Origin: Brachyspira sp. G79
GTDB lineage: Bacteria > Spirochaetota > Brachyspiria > Brachyspirales > Brachyspiraceae
NCBI RefSeq assembly: GCF_002379365.1
Contig: NZ_JQIU01000008.1
Span: forward strand, 2,386,745 to 2,450,744
DNA length: 64,000 nucleotides
Direction: 5' to 3'
Of this stretch, positions 1-9,142 are shown piece after piece. The stretch's first letter is position 1. Each line of letters opens with the position of its first letter. Made by a program: the position numbers and the translations under genes. The notes below the pieces were generated by a model, which saw only the letters and a program-made list of their open reading frames with translations, was not told the DNA's origin and did no database searches.

Positions 1-52
1 CTTCACTTATTATATCATAAGGCTCTTTTTCTTCACTTCGCTTACTATGTTC

Positions 53-352
53 TTAGATATATATTAGATATATAATAGTATATTTCAAAAAGTCTATATT
101 TCCAGAAAGCTGTATCTCTATAATCACTTTTATCTTGTCATTTGTAATGGCTTTTACATCAAGTACGGATTCTTTTAAGTTAATATTTTCTGGTAAGTTG
201 TGAGGATTGATTATTTGTAAGTTGTGTACAGTTTCAAATCCTAAGTCTTCAAGTACGGCATTTACTATGTTATCAAGTATATCCTCATTGCCAACAGAGC
301 CTAAAAGATAGCGTACAAAATAATCGTTCATTCTGTTTATATTATACTCCAA
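53..352 (-). pseudogene. Rpn/PD-(D/E)XK transposase-family nuclease, truncated relic
   Basis: The 99-residue frame matches my knowledge of the N-terminal part of the Rpn family (recombination-promoting nuclease / PD-(D/E)XK nuclease transposase). The start NRMNDYFVRYLLGS and the core KVIIEIQLSG are typical. In this family the core carries the acidic E-x-Q nuclease motif, seen here as IEIQ. Full-length members have roughly 270-330 residues. This one stops after KYTIIYLIYI, and sequence similar to a downstream relic continues to the window edge, so it looks like a decayed gene. A related relic with an internal deletion lies at 36430-36833, and a C-terminal scrap at 6600-6780. The upstream segment (about 355-405) is shared with both of those places. 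The gene call is moderately sure; loss of function is inferred. Confidence 0.6.
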
Positions 353-501
353 AATTATAATAATAAATATTAGTTAAACAAGTTTTTTATGCGAAATAAG
401 CCTATAAAAGAAATTTTTTTATAAGAAATAGTAAATAAGTTTTTTAATAAAAGATATGCTCTATAAAAAATATAATGTACTATTTATTAAAAATCTGATT
501 A

Positions 502-518
502 CCCCGCCCACCCGCCCC
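502..518 (-). promoter_or_regulatory. G-quadruplex-type motif
   Basis: On the minus strand this reads GGGGCGGGTGGGCGGGG: four G-runs with single-base loops, the tightest parallel-quadruplex pattern. It is 17 bases of pure G/C in a region otherwise close to 20% GC. It lies between the Rpn relic and the serS terminator. No function can be assigned. The surrounding intergenic stretch (353-559) shows nothing else beyond the sequence shared with the other Rpn relics. Confidence 0.6.
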
Positions 519-559
519 AATATATACTTTTTAATCTAATTTGTTACTTACAATGCAAT

Positions 560-597
560 AAAAAAGTGCATACCTTGTTTAAGATATGCACTTTTTT
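560..597 (-). terminator. Rho-independent terminator of serS
   Basis: A 13-bp perfect stem (560-572 with 585-597), 12-base loop, A-run on one side and T-run on the other. It sits 43 bases after the serS stop codon and could work in both directions. Confidence 0.85.
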
Positions 598-639
598 ATT
601 AGTTATTTTTTTATTTACTAAAATTATTTATATGATGTA

Positions 640-1920
640 TTAATTAGACTTTTCTATCTTGTCAAAACCAGTAAATGCTCTTAAAGCCTCTGGTATAATA
701 ACACTTCCATCTGCCTGCTGATAGTTTTCAAGTATAGCAATCCAAGTTCTTCCAACAGCAATACCAGAACCATTCAAAGTATGTACTAATTCTGTTTTAC
801 CGTTTCTTCTAGTTCTCATCTGCATACGTCTTGCCTGATAATCCCAACAGTTGCTCACGCTTGATATTTCTCTATATGTATTTTGTGAAGGAAGCCACAC
901 TTCTATATCAAAAGTTTTGTAAGCAGCATTACCTATATCACCAGAAGAAAGTACTACAACTCTATAAGGAAGTTCTAAAGCCTGCAAAATACTTTCAGCA
1001 TCTTTAAGCATTTTTTCATGCTCTTCTTTAGATTTGTCAGCAGCACATACCTTTACAAGCTCCACTTTATCAAATTGATGCTGTCTTATAAGTCCCCTCA
1101 TATCGCGTCCGTAAGAGCCTGCCTCAGAACGAAAGCATGGAGTATAGGCTGTTGCGTATATAGGAAGCATATTCTCTGGTATAATCTCTTCTCTGTATAT
1201 ATTGGTAAGCGGAACTTCAGCAGTAGGTATTAGGTATAAAGCAGGATCATCAGTAGTTTTAAATAAATCCTCTTCAAACTTTGGAAGCTGACCAGTACCA
1301 GTCATAGTTCTTGAATTAACAAGCATAGGAGGCACATACTCTGTATAGCCATGCTCAGAAGTGTGTTTTTTTAGCATAAAATTAATCAATGCTCTCTCTA
1401 AAGCTGCCCCTTTGCCCTTCATAAGAGAAAAACGAGTTCTAGCCATTCTCACAGCTCTTTCAATATCAAGTATATCAAGACCTAATGCCACATCAACATG
1501 ATCTTTAACTTCAAAGTCAAATTTACGAGGCTCTCCCCATCTGATAATCTCTTTATTTGCATTCTCATCATCGCCTTCAGGTACATCTTCTGAAAGCATA
1601 TTAGGCAGATAAAGTATTTCATTATTAACCGATTCTTCAAGTTCTGTTAATTTTTCTTCTTTTTTATTTAAGGATTCTGTAAAAGTTTTCATCTCTTCTT
1701 TTATTTTTTCAGCTTCTTCTTTATTTCCTGCTTTCATATATTCGCCGATTTTTTTAGAAGCCTCATTTTTTTTAGATCTGTCCTGTTCTACTTCTTTTAA
1801 TAAATTAAGTCTTTCATGTTCTAATGATTTTAACTTATCCAAAGATACTTTACTTCTTCTCTTTCTTAAATTCTCTTCTACTAGTTCAATATTTTCTCTT
1901 ATTAATTTTACATCTATCAT
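640..1920 (-). CDS. serS: Seryl-tRNA synthetase
   Basis: Charges tRNA-Ser (and tRNA-Sec where present) with serine in the cytoplasm, through seryl-adenylate. The 426 residues are the usual length. Residues 1-110 form the long antiparallel coiled-coil arm rich in K and E that grips the long variable arm of the tRNA. The class II core follows: TAEVPLTN near 233-240, motif 2 with FRSEAGSYGRDMRGLIRQHQF at about 263-283 in two overlapping conserved blocks, and motif 3 GSGIAVGRTW near 384-393. It appears monocistronic: a plausible promoter lies at 1950-1977 and a strong terminator at 560-597. Nothing is odd about it. Confidence 0.97.
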   Translation of the reverse strand: MIDVKLIRENIELVEENLRKRRSKVSLDKLKSLEHERLNLLKEVEQDRSKKNEASKKIGEYMKAGNKEEAEKIKEEMKTFTESLNKKEEKLTELEESVNNEILYLPNMLSEDVPEGDDENANKEIIRWGEPRKFDFEVKDHVDVALGLDILDIERAVRMARTRFSLMKGKGAALERALINFMLKKHTSEHGYTEYVPPMLVNSRTMTGTGQLPKFEEDLFKTTDDPALYLIPTAEVPLTNIYREEIIPENMLPIYATAYTPCFRSEAGSYGRDMRGLIRQHQFDKVELVKVCAADKSKEEHEKMLKDAESILQALELPYRVVVLSSGDIGNAAYKTFDIEVWLPSQNTYREISSVSNCWDYQARRMQMRTRRNGKTELVHTLNGSGIAVGRTWIAILENYQQADGSVIIPEALRAFTGFDKIEKSN

Positions 1921-1949
1921 AATAAAAATCCTTAAATAAAATTTATATA

Positions 1950-1977
1950 ATTATACTACTTATTTAAAAATAGTAAA
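1950..1977 (-). promoter_or_regulatory. Predicted sigma-70 promoter of serS
   Basis: On the minus strand: -35-like TTTACT, 16-bp spacer, perfect -10 TATAAT at 1950-1955, about 30 bases before the serS start. A partial copy of the dispersed ATTATAATTGTTTAGG element lies just upstream near 2000-2020. Confidence 0.5.
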
Positions 1978-2138
1978 TTGTATTTTGAGAAAATTTATAA
2001 TATGCCTAAACAATTATAATAAGTAAAAATAGAGTTATATTTTATTTTTTTAGTCTATTTTGATAAAAGTTAAATAAAAAATTGACAAACTAAAAATTTT
2101 TAATACATCATAATACTAAAAGACTTAATCAGAAAAAA

Positions 2139-3446
2139 TTATATATGCTTTATAATCCACTCATAGCGTTTTTTAAGCTCGCGTTCTTCGCCTATATCAA
2201 CAGGCTCATAATACTCTTTTTTTATGCCATGTTCTAAATAGTCCTGCTTTACTATATGATAAGGAAATTCATGAGGGTATTTATATTCTTCATTACTCTT
2301 TTTATCAAATGACGCCGAGTGATTATCTTTTAAATAATTAGGTATAGAATAAAGCTCTCCGTTTCTTATATCTCTAATAGCCTTATTTATAGCATTATAA
2401 GCAGAGTTTGATTTAGGACATAAAGCCAAATATATGGTAACTTCAGCTAAAGGAATGCGTCCTTCAGGCATACCTATAAAATCAATAATACTTACAAGAG
2501 AGGCAGCAATATTCATAGCATTAGGCTCGGCAAGCCCAATATCTTCTGAAGCTAATATACATAAACGCCTTGCTATATATCTAGGGTCTTCTCCCGCCTC
2601 AAGCATTCTTGCTAAATAGTAAACGGCGGCATTAGGATCGCTTCCCCTTACACTTTTTATAAAAGCACTTATTGTATTATAATGTTCATCTTCATCAAAT
2701 GTCATAGCCTGCTTGCTTGTAACATCTTTTACTATTTCTTCTGTAATTGTGAGTTTTTCTTTAGTTTCATCTATTTGCGTAGCTAGATACGAGGCCTCAA
2801 GATATGTAAAAGCCTTTCTTACATCTCCATGAGAGTATCGTACTATTAAACTGACAGCCCCATCTTCTACAGCAACGTCATCTTCGCCTAAACCTCTTTT
2901 ATCAGTAATGGCTTTTAAGAGAGCTTCTCTTATATCATTATCATCAAGATTTCTAAACTCAAAAAGCATTATACGAGAAAGAAGTGCATTATTAAGGTAA
3001 AAGTATGGATTTTGAGTGGTGCTTCCTATAAGTATTACAGAACCGTTTTCTACAGCTGGAAGAAGTGCGTCCTGCTGACTTTTATTAAATCTATGTATTT
3101 CATCTATAAAAAGGATAGTTTTTTTTCTGTTTTCTAAATTTTTCTCGGCTTTTTTAATAGCTTCTCTTATTTCAGAAACATTTGAAAGCACAGCATTAAG
3201 TTTGATATATTCGCTTTTAGTTTTTTTTGCGATGATTGAGGCAACTGTAGATTTACCTACACCAGGAGGACCAAAGAAAACCATAGAAGTAATTTTATCA
3301 TTATCTATCATTTTTCTTAAAGTTTTATCTTTGCCGAGTATATGCTTCTGTCCGAAAACTTCTTCTATTGAAAGAGGACGCATTCTCTCAGCCATAGGCT
3401 TGAAAGAATTAATATCTTCTTCAAAATCAAACATTGAGTTTTTCAA
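2139..3446 (-). CDS. rarA: Replication-associated recombination protein A (RarA/MgsA, AAA+ ATPase)
   Basis: A clamp-loader-like AAA+ ATPase that acts at stalled replication forks; the family includes E. coli RarA/MgsA and eukaryotic WRNIP1. Seen in the sequence: RMRPLSIEEVFGQKHILG at 21-38, a family hallmark, Walker A GPPGVGKST at 59-67, Walker B LFIDEIHRF at 112-120, and sensor 1 IGSTTQNP at about 139-146. The C-terminal half has the RarA tetramerisation region (RGSDPNAAVYYLARMLEAGEDP). 435 residues is normal. Its start overlaps the end of the upstream 330-residue gene by 20 bases, so the two are probably co-transcribed and translationally coupled. Confidence 0.95.
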   Translation of the reverse strand: MKNSMFDFEEDINSFKPMAERMRPLSIEEVFGQKHILGKDKTLRKMIDNDKITSMVFFGPPGVGKSTVASIIAKKTKSEYIKLNAVLSNVSEIREAIKKAEKNLENRKKTILFIDEIHRFNKSQQDALLPAVENGSVILIGSTTQNPYFYLNNALLSRIMLFEFRNLDDNDIREALLKAITDKRGLGEDDVAVEDGAVSLIVRYSHGDVRKAFTYLEASYLATQIDETKEKLTITEEIVKDVTSKQAMTFDEDEHYNTISAFIKSVRGSDPNAAVYYLARMLEAGEDPRYIARRLCILASEDIGLAEPNAMNIAASLVSIIDFIGMPEGRIPLAEVTIYLALCPKSNSAYNAINKAIRDIRNGELYSIPNYLKDNHSASFDKKSNEEYKYPHEFPYHIVKQDYLEHGIKKEYYEPVDIGEERELKKRYEWIIKHI

Positions 3447-4419
3447 TATATTCCTCTACTAATGGTATATAATTCATAATATTTTCTATTCTATCTTTTA
3501 TTTCATACTCAAGCAAATCGGCTATAGATATATAATCCTCATTTGCAAAAGCATCAAGCACATTATTCATCATATTATTAAAATCACTGATAGCATCAGA
3601 AAGAGATACGGAGTTCAGATAAATTTGAGAATAGTCTATAGAATAAAGCGAAGCGGCATTTGAAAGTATACTGAATGAAAAACTCACTATTCTTGAAAAT
3701 TTTTCAGCATATATAAAAGCCTCTTTATCATTTCCAGACTGAAGTTTATTAACTATAGAATCTAATATATCTAAAATTAGAGGTAAGAATTTAGGCAGGC
3801 TTCCAACTTTGTATAAAACATTGCTTTCTGTTATATTATTTGCAAATAATGCAATAGTGTTTATTTTTGCCTCTTCTACGACAAGCTCCATAGCAGGAAT
3901 CATCTTATCATTTAAAAAAGGCTTTAAATCATCATTAAAAAACTCATTAACTTTATCTAAACTCTCTGATATACTGTTTAATCTTTCTAATTTTACCTCA
4001 AGCATTTTTAATATATGTATTATATTATATGATTCCAAACTCATATTAAATAAGAATATAGTTCTAGGCACTGAATCAAGTACCCAAAGCATTCCGTCTT
4101 TTAAGGCAAGGATATCTTTTTCGTTTATTTTTTCCGTATTTGAAACATTCTGCAAATATTCTATAATCGACATAATAGAATAAAGAGAATATTCTGCATG
4201 ACTTAATGCCTCCACTTCTATTTTCTGAACATTATCTATAGCTATAGTTTCATATTCTTCGTCTATGTACGGCTGCAATTCTCTTCCGTCTATATTAACT
4301 TTATTTATTAAAAAATCATTAGAATTGCACCAACTTTCTATTGGTTTTAATATTTCATAAGCATTTTTTTCATTTTCAAGCATTACTGATAATTCTTTAC
4401 CGTTTATAAATATATTCAT
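3427..4419 (-). CDS. Conserved hypothetical protein, coupled to rarA
   Basis: I do not recognise a named family. The 330-residue protein has no signal peptide or clear membrane segment. It begins with a short beta-rich stretch (MNIFINGKELSVMLENEKNA, residues 1-20) like a small ubiquitin-fold or TGS-like cap. The rest is mostly long amphipathic helices full of L, I, N and E. Its 3' end overlaps the rarA start by 20 bases, and no terminator separates them. Such overlap usually means shared expression, so a role near replication or repair is possible but only inferred. Confidence 0.8.
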   Translation of the reverse strand: MNIFINGKELSVMLENEKNAYEILKPIESWCNSNDFLINKVNIDGRELQPYIDEEYETIAIDNVQKIEVEALSHAEYSLYSIMSIIEYLQNVSNTEKINEKDILALKDGMLWVLDSVPRTIFLFNMSLESYNIIHILKMLEVKLERLNSISESLDKVNEFFNDDLKPFLNDKMIPAMELVVEEAKINTIALFANNITESNVLYKVGSLPKFLPLILDILDSIVNKLQSGNDKEAFIYAEKFSRIVSFSFSILSNAASLYSIDYSQIYLNSVSLSDAISDFNNMMNNVLDAFANEDYISIADLLEYEIKDRIENIMNYIPLVEEYIEKLNV

Positions 4420-4550
4420 GTTTTTGCACCGTAAATAAAAATTATTTTAATAAATTCTATATTATTTTAGATTTTCGGATTTAATAATTTTTTAATAACG
4501 ACTTTTTAAGTATAAAAACTAATATAAGGAAAGACAAATACAAAAAATTA

Positions 4551-4578
4551 TTGACGATATGAAAATAATTATTATATT
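4551..4578 (+). promoter_or_regulatory. Predicted sigma-70 promoter of chemotaxis receptor 1
   Basis: TTGACG at 4551-4556, 16-bp spacer, TATATT at 4573-4578. The ATG at 4559 falls inside the spacer, so it cannot be the start of the encoded protein if this promoter is used. This supports the downstream ATG at 4622. Confidence 0.65.
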
Positions 4579-4621
4579 ACATTCTGTAATATTATTGATT
4601 GTATATGGAGTGAAAATAAAA

Positions 4622-6472
4622 ATGAGAAGATTCAATAGTCTGGCATTTAAAGTGCCTATAATTCTTTGTATTGTTACAACCATACTAATAACAATACTTC
4701 TAATAATTTCCCTTACAATAGCTGGAAAAGGAATATCTAAAAGCAGATTTGAAGGTTTTGAAACAACAGTAAGAGGTTATTCATCAGTATTCGATGCTTG
4801 GTTTAGAACGCAGTCTTATCTATTAGAAACTTATGCCTCTGTGCCAATAGTAGGAGAATATCTTGAGTACAAAGATTATACTACAACAGACAGATTAAAT
4901 GCTACATTAAAAACATTCAGAGAAAAAAATGCCTGTGCTATACATGTTGGAATAGTTGATAACAATGGTATTATAATAGCTGACAGCGATTATCCAAAAT
5001 GGATAGGAACTAAATTCACAGACAGTAATATTGATATATGGAATAAATTAAAAAATAGACAATATGGATACGGCAGTGTAAGCTATGGTAATGAACTTGC
5101 AGCATCCGAGGTTAATGGAGAATTATCTTTTATTTTTGCTGCTCCTGTAAAAAACGGCAATAAAGATGTAGGATATTTATATACTGTGTTTAACTGGAGA
5201 GAATTTTATAAAAACTATATAGAAGGTATACAATTAGGAAAGACTGGCGGTTTGGATGTAATAACTCCTAATTTGAAAGTAGTAATGAATACCGACTACA
5301 ATAAAGTTAATACAGATGCTCCTTCAGTTTATAAAAGTGTATTTGATAATAATTTATCTAAGGGTGTAGTTACATATACTGCTAATGAGCATAAAATGAT
5401 GGGCTCTTACACTAAAATGAAATATGTTCCTTGGATTACTTCTATGACTATGACTTCAGAAGAAATATTTGCAGAAAATAAAAATGCTGTGATAAGCGGT
5501 ATTATATTTGGTATAATAACTATAGCTTCTATAGCTGTATTTATTAATATATTTATACGTTCTATAACCAAGCCGCTTTCTATAGTTGTAAATGAGGCAC
5601 AAAAAATAGAAAGAGGTGATTTGAGTACTTCTCAAAGAAAAATTAAGCCTAGAAAAGATGAAATAGGACTTCTTGCCGAAAGTTTTAATAATATGAGAAA
5701 CAAATTAGTAGAAACTATTAAAGAAGTTAATAATGCCTCTGTATGTATAATGAATGCTTCTGAAAAATTGGCTGCTGGAAATATGGAGCTTTCTAAAAGA
5801 ACGGAATCGCAGGCAGCAAGTCTTCAAGAGACAGCAGCTTCTATGGAACAGATGGCTTCCACTATAAAATCTTCTACTGAATATTCTTTAACTGGTAATG
5901 ATATGATGATATCTTCAAAATCTTCTATAGATGAAGCAGGAGATATTATTATACAAACTACTTCCAATATAGAAGAAGTCTATGAAGCGAGTACAAAAAT
6001 AAGAAATATTACTAAAATAATAGAAGACATTGCATTTCAAACCAATATATTAGCCCTTAATGCTTCGGTGGAGGCAGCAAGAGCTGGAGATCAAGGAAGA
6101 GGTTTTGCGGTAGTAGCAAGTGAGGTTAGAAACTTAGCACAAACTACTCAGTCATCAGTAAAAGATATTACAGATTTGGTAGATAATGCCTATGATAAAA
6201 TAAATAAAGCTACAGAAACAGCAAGACAATCACAAGAAATATTTAAAGATTTAAAATCTAAAATAGATGAAACAGCTAATATAATGAGAGGAATAAGTTC
6301 AGCAGCCGTAGAGCAGCAGTCTGGAGTAGAACAAGTTAATAGGGCTGTTTCAGAAATGGATGGTGCTACTCAGCTTAATAATACGTTAGTAAGCGAGGCA
6401 GAAGCTGCTTCAAAAGATTTGGTTGTGCAGGCTAATTCGTTACAAGATGCTATGAATTTCTTTAAACTATAA
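4622..6472 (+). CDS. Methyl-accepting chemotaxis protein 1
   Basis: A transmembrane receptor that passes ligand signals to the CheA/CheW complex to steer flagella. I use the ATG at 4622 (616 residues). The longer frame from 4559 starts inside a promoter, GGAG precedes 4622, and the start MRRFNSLAFKVPI matches the paralogue at 41591. Order: TM1 (about 12-35), a periplasmic Cache-like sensor with DNNGIIIADSDYPKWIG, TM2 (about 297-320), HAMP (RSITKPLSIVV onward), and the cytoplasmic signalling hairpin with tip [22 protein letters not shown]. The tip has ALNASVEAA where its paralogue has ALNAAVEAA. Near the C-terminus it reads TQLNNTLVSEAEAA where the paralogue has [14 protein letters not shown], so one usual methylation/packing segment has diverged. 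Confidence 0.95.
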   Translation: MRRFNSLAFKVPIILCIVTTILITILLIISLTIAGKGISKSRFEGFETTVRGYSSVFDAWFRTQSYLLETYASVPIVGEYLEYKDYTTTDRLNATLKTFREKNACAIHVGIVDNNGIIIADSDYPKWIGTKFTDSNIDIWNKLKNRQYGYGSVSYGNELAASEVNGELSFIFAAPVKNGNKDVGYLYTVFNWREFYKNYIEGIQLGKTGGLDVITPNLKVVMNTDYNKVNTDAPSVYKSVFDNNLSKGVVTYTANEHKMMGSYTKMKYVPWITSMTMTSEEIFAENKNAVISGIIFGIITIASIAVFINIFIRSITKPLSIVVNEAQKIERGDLSTSQRKIKPRKDEIGLLAESFNNMRNKLVETIKEVNNASVCIMNASEKLAAGNMELSKRTESQAASLQETAASMEQMASTIKSSTEYSLTGNDMMISSKSSIDEAGDIIIQTTSNIEEVYEASTKIRNITKIIEDIAFQTNILALNASVEAARAGDQGRGFAVVASEVRNLAQTTQSSVKDITDLVDNAYDKINKATETARQSQEIFKDLKSKIDETANIMRGISSAAVEQQSGVEQVNRAVSEMDGATQLNNTLVSEAEAASKDLVVQANSLQDAMNFFKL

Positions 6473-6500
6473 AATATCTTAAAATATCTTCATAAATGTG

Positions 6501-6536
6501 GGCATATATTTTAATAATATGTGCCTTCTTTTTTTA
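6501..6536 (+). terminator. Terminator after chemotaxis receptor 1
   Basis: GGCATATATT pairs with AATATGTGCC (6501-6510 with 6516-6525, one G-T pair), followed by a T-rich run. Confidence 0.75.
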
Positions 6537-6599
6537 TTAATACTTATTTAAAACTGAAAAAGTTGATCTATGGATGTTAATAGTTATTTCTTTTATACT

Positions 6600-6780
6600 A
6601 AGTTCAGTATTCTCGCTAAATAATATTTATAAAATCTCTAGCATTATAAACTTCCATATCATCTTCACTTGATATAAAGCGTTCGTATTTATTAATTACT
6701 TTAGGCATGATATTATTAACCGCCTTAATTATATTATAAGGCTATTTTTCTTCTACTTCACTTACTATATTATTAGATAT
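6600..6780 (-). pseudogene. C-terminal scrap of an Rpn-family nuclease gene
   Basis: Translating the minus strand gives broken pieces such as KYERFISSEDDMEVYNARDF, a segment I know from the C-terminal half of Rpn-family proteins. The stretch at 6725-6780 also matches, with changes, the DNA just downstream of the relics at 1-60 and 36600-36660 (CTTAATTATATTATAAGGCT versus TATATCATAAGGCT; CTTCACTTACTAT versus CTTCGCTTACTAT). Stops interrupt every frame, so only a fragment remains. Confidence 0.5.
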
Positions 6781-7420
6781 ACTGAAAATTCTTTAAGTTT
6801 GTCAATTTTTTGTTGTTCTTTTTCCTGCCTTCGCTCTGCGGGATTTGCCAAAATAACCTTATATCCTCGACAAGCTCGGATACGCTTCGCGAAAGTGCAA
6901 GTATTGAAATTATTATCAAATCGTATTAATTAAGTATTACATGTATGATAAATTACTGAATTTAGATAATATATAGCCTTTTTGCTGCACGCCATAGGCA
7001 GAAGTGTGGTCTGGCACAACTGTGTGATTCGCAGAAAAGCCCCAGATATTAAAAAGAAAATATAATTTTATTTTTGACAAATTATAGTTGTTTAGGTATA
7101 TATTCCCAAATTATTAAATATTAGTTAAACAAATTTTTTATGCATAATAAGCCAAAAATATATAATTTTATTTCATAAATTATTTTTAATTATAAATTTT
7201 ATAGATATATCTTTTTAAGAAATTTATAAGCAGTGCTGAAGAAAAAATATTATACAGCTTTTATTTACAATCTAATTACCTCACACACATAACAAGACTA
7301 TAAATGATAATTTTTTAAGCAAGAAATACAAAGAACAATATTATGCCATATAAAACAAAGATATATTTATATTATCTATTTTTATGTGAAAAACAAAATA
7401 AAAAAATTCTATACAAAGTA
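6781..7420. other. Gene-free intergenic stretch with GC-rich repeat islands
   Basis: No frame here looks coding. Two GC-richer islands stand out in the AT background: 6820-6900 (with GACAAGCTCGGATACGCTTC) and 6975-7045 (CTGCACGCCATAGGC, GGTCTGGCACAACTG). The first has an inverted relative near 61274-61312. At 7074-7102 lies a copy of the dispersed promoter-like element, and 7110-7155 repeats the upstream region of the Rpn relics without the gene. Confidence 0.6.
7074..7102 (+). repeat. Dispersed promoter-like element, copy A
   Basis: TTGACA, 17-bp spacer, TATATA. The spacer core ATTATAGTTGTTTAGG is shared with copies at 41914, 59921 and, inverted, 61043, so the similarity goes beyond -35/-10 boxes. 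Confidence 0.65.
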
Positions 7421-7449
7421 TTGATATTTAAAGTGTTTTCATATATTAT
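7421..7449 (+). promoter_or_regulatory. Predicted promoter of the sodium-coupled transporter
   Basis: TTGATA at 7421-7426, 17-bp spacer, TATTAT at 7444-7449, then 46 bases to the start codon with an AAGGAGAG ribosome site. Confidence 0.7.
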
Positions 7450-7495
7450 ATAAATTTAGTATATATAATGAAAAAAATAAAGGAGAGAAAAAAAG

Positions 7496-9001
7496 ATGAG
7501 TCATCATCATCACAGAGGACAATGGGGAACAAGAGCAGGTTTTATACTTGCTGCAATAGGTTCTGCTGTTGGTTTGGGTAATATATGGCGTTTCCCGTAT
7601 ATGGTTGCATCTAATGGCGGCGGAGCTTTTATGATAGTTTTTCTTATAGCTATGCTCACAGCTGGTATACCTATAATGATATTAGAGTTTTCTATAGGAC
7701 ACAAAACTCATAAAAGTGCTCCTGGTGCTTTGAAGGCACTTAATCCGTCTTGGGAATGGTTAGGCTGGCTTCAGGTATTTACATGTTTTGCAATAGTTGT
7801 TTATTATTCTGTTATTATTGCTTGGTCATTATCATATGGACTTTTTTCTATTCAGGGATTAAAATGGGGAACTGATACAGTTGGATTTTTTACAAATGAA
7901 TATTTAAAACTTCAAAGCGGTTTTTCATTAAGTAATTTTAATATTGGTGTTGCAATACCTCTTGTTATTGTTTGGGTTATAATACTTATTTCTGTTATAG
8001 GCGGTGTTAAAGATGGTATAGAAAAAGCTAATAAAATATTTATGCCTTTATTAGCTGTTTTAGTTGTAATTATTCTCATTAGAGGTATAACTTTACCTGG
8101 TGCTTTGGCAGGTCTTGATTATATGTTCAAACCTGATTTCTCTAAACTTACTAATCCTAAGATTTGGATAGATGCTTATGGACAAGTATTTTATAGTATG
8201 TCTGTTGCTTTTGGTATAATGATTACATATTCAAGCTATCTTCCAGATGATTCTGATATAGCAAATAATGCATTTATGACAGGTTTTGCTGATACTAGTT
8301 TCAGTTTATTTGCAGGTATTACAGTATTTAGTATAATAGGTTATATGGCACATTCTCAAGGAAAAGAGGTTGCTGAAGTAGCTGGAAGCGGCGGTATAGG
8401 TTTGGCATTTATGGTATTTCCAGAAGCTATTAACTCTCTTCCGGGGTTAAACGGAGTATTTGGATTAGTATTTTTCTTGGTTCTTGCATTTGCTGGTCTT
8501 ACTTCTGCTATTTCTCTTGCTGAGGTGGTAATATCTTCATTTATAGATAAATTCCATTTCAACAGAAAAAAAGTAAGTATTATTATTATAGTAATACAAG
8601 GTGCTATATCTATGGTATATGCTACTGGAAGCGGACTTTCTATACTTGATATAGTGGACGCCTTTGTAAACAATTATAATATTGTAGTAAGCGGACTTAT
8701 AGAGATTATATTAGTTGCTTGGGTATATAAACTTGGTTCATTTAAAGAAACTATCAACACTGTAAGTGAGTTTAAAGTTGGTGTTTGGTGGGATTTCTGC
8801 TTAAAGTTTTTAACTCCTATATTTTTAGCTGTGATGCTTTCATTAAAATTAATTAATGATTTCAAAACTCCTTATGGCGGTTATCCTACTTGGGCTTTAG
8901 TTGCTTTGGGCTGGTCTATGCCTGTTATAGCATTTATAGTGGGTATATTATTTGCTAAGTTTAAAGACAGACAGCCTAATATAACTCATCAATCTAAATA
9001 A
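7496..9001 (+). CDS. Sodium-dependent transporter, neurotransmitter:sodium symporter (SNF) family
   Basis: A multi-pass inner-membrane carrier that couples Na+ flow to uptake of an amino acid or related amine. The 501-residue protein has the family signature GSAVGLGNIWRFPYM at about 22-36 in TM1, preceded by a histidine-rich start (MSHHHHRGQWG). About 11-12 hydrophobic segments can be counted. The motif GIMITYSSYL lies in the middle. A small hydrophobic open frame follows 23 bases downstream with its own AAGGAG site. That gene pair is like Corynebacterium MetP/MetS (methionine/alanine import). The exact substrate cannot be read from the sequence. Confidence 0.93.
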   Translation: MSHHHHRGQWGTRAGFILAAIGSAVGLGNIWRFPYMVASNGGGAFMIVFLIAMLTAGIPIMILEFSIGHKTHKSAPGALKALNPSWEWLGWLQVFTCFAIVVYYSVIIAWSLSYGLFSIQGLKWGTDTVGFFTNEYLKLQSGFSLSNFNIGVAIPLVIVWVIILISVIGGVKDGIEKANKIFMPLLAVLVVIILIRGITLPGALAGLDYMFKPDFSKLTNPKIWIDAYGQVFYSMSVAFGIMITYSSYLPDDSDIANNAFMTGFADTSFSLFAGITVFSIIGYMAHSQGKEVAEVAGSGGIGLAFMVFPEAINSLPGLNGVFGLVFFLVLAFAGLTSAISLAEVVISSFIDKFHFNRKKVSIIIIVIQGAISMVYATGSGLSILDIVDAFVNNYNIVVSGLIEIILVAWVYKLGSFKETINTVSEFKVGVWWDFCLKFLTPIFLAVMLSLKLINDFKTPYGGYPTWALVALGWSMPVIAFIVGILFAKFKDRQPNITHQSK

Positions 9002-9024
9002 AACTAAATAAAGGAGATAAAATT

Positions 9025-9120
9025 ATGGGAATAGATTCTGCTATATTTATGGGGCTTAGTTTGCTAGCTATATGGGGAGGTTTTGCTTTCTTTCTTAGTA
9101 TAGCTTTAAGAAAAATGTAA
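9025..9120 (+). CDS. MetS-like small subunit of an SNF-family transporter (31 aa)
   Basis: A 31-residue protein, MGIDSAIFMGLSLLAIWGGF followed by AFFLSIALRKM: one membrane helix with a short basic tail. It starts 23 bases after the transporter stop with a good AAGGAGAT site. The family of tiny NSS-transporter partners (MetS / methionine-alanine importer small subunit) has the same size, one helix, the WGG(F) core and the same gene position. In Corynebacterium the small subunit is needed for transport. It is easily missed because of its length. Confidence 0.85.
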   Translation: MGIDSAIFMGLSLLAIWGGFAFFLSIALRKM

Positions 9121-9142
9121 TATACAAAAATTAATATTTGAT

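Noticed and set aside
1018-1233. Plus-strand frame within serS
   Set aside because: Antisense shadow with no domain or start signal, over a well-conserved gene.
4559-4621. Longer start for chemotaxis receptor 1
   Set aside because: This ATG lies between the -35 and -10 boxes of the likely promoter; the ATG at 4622 has GGAG and matches the paralogue's start.
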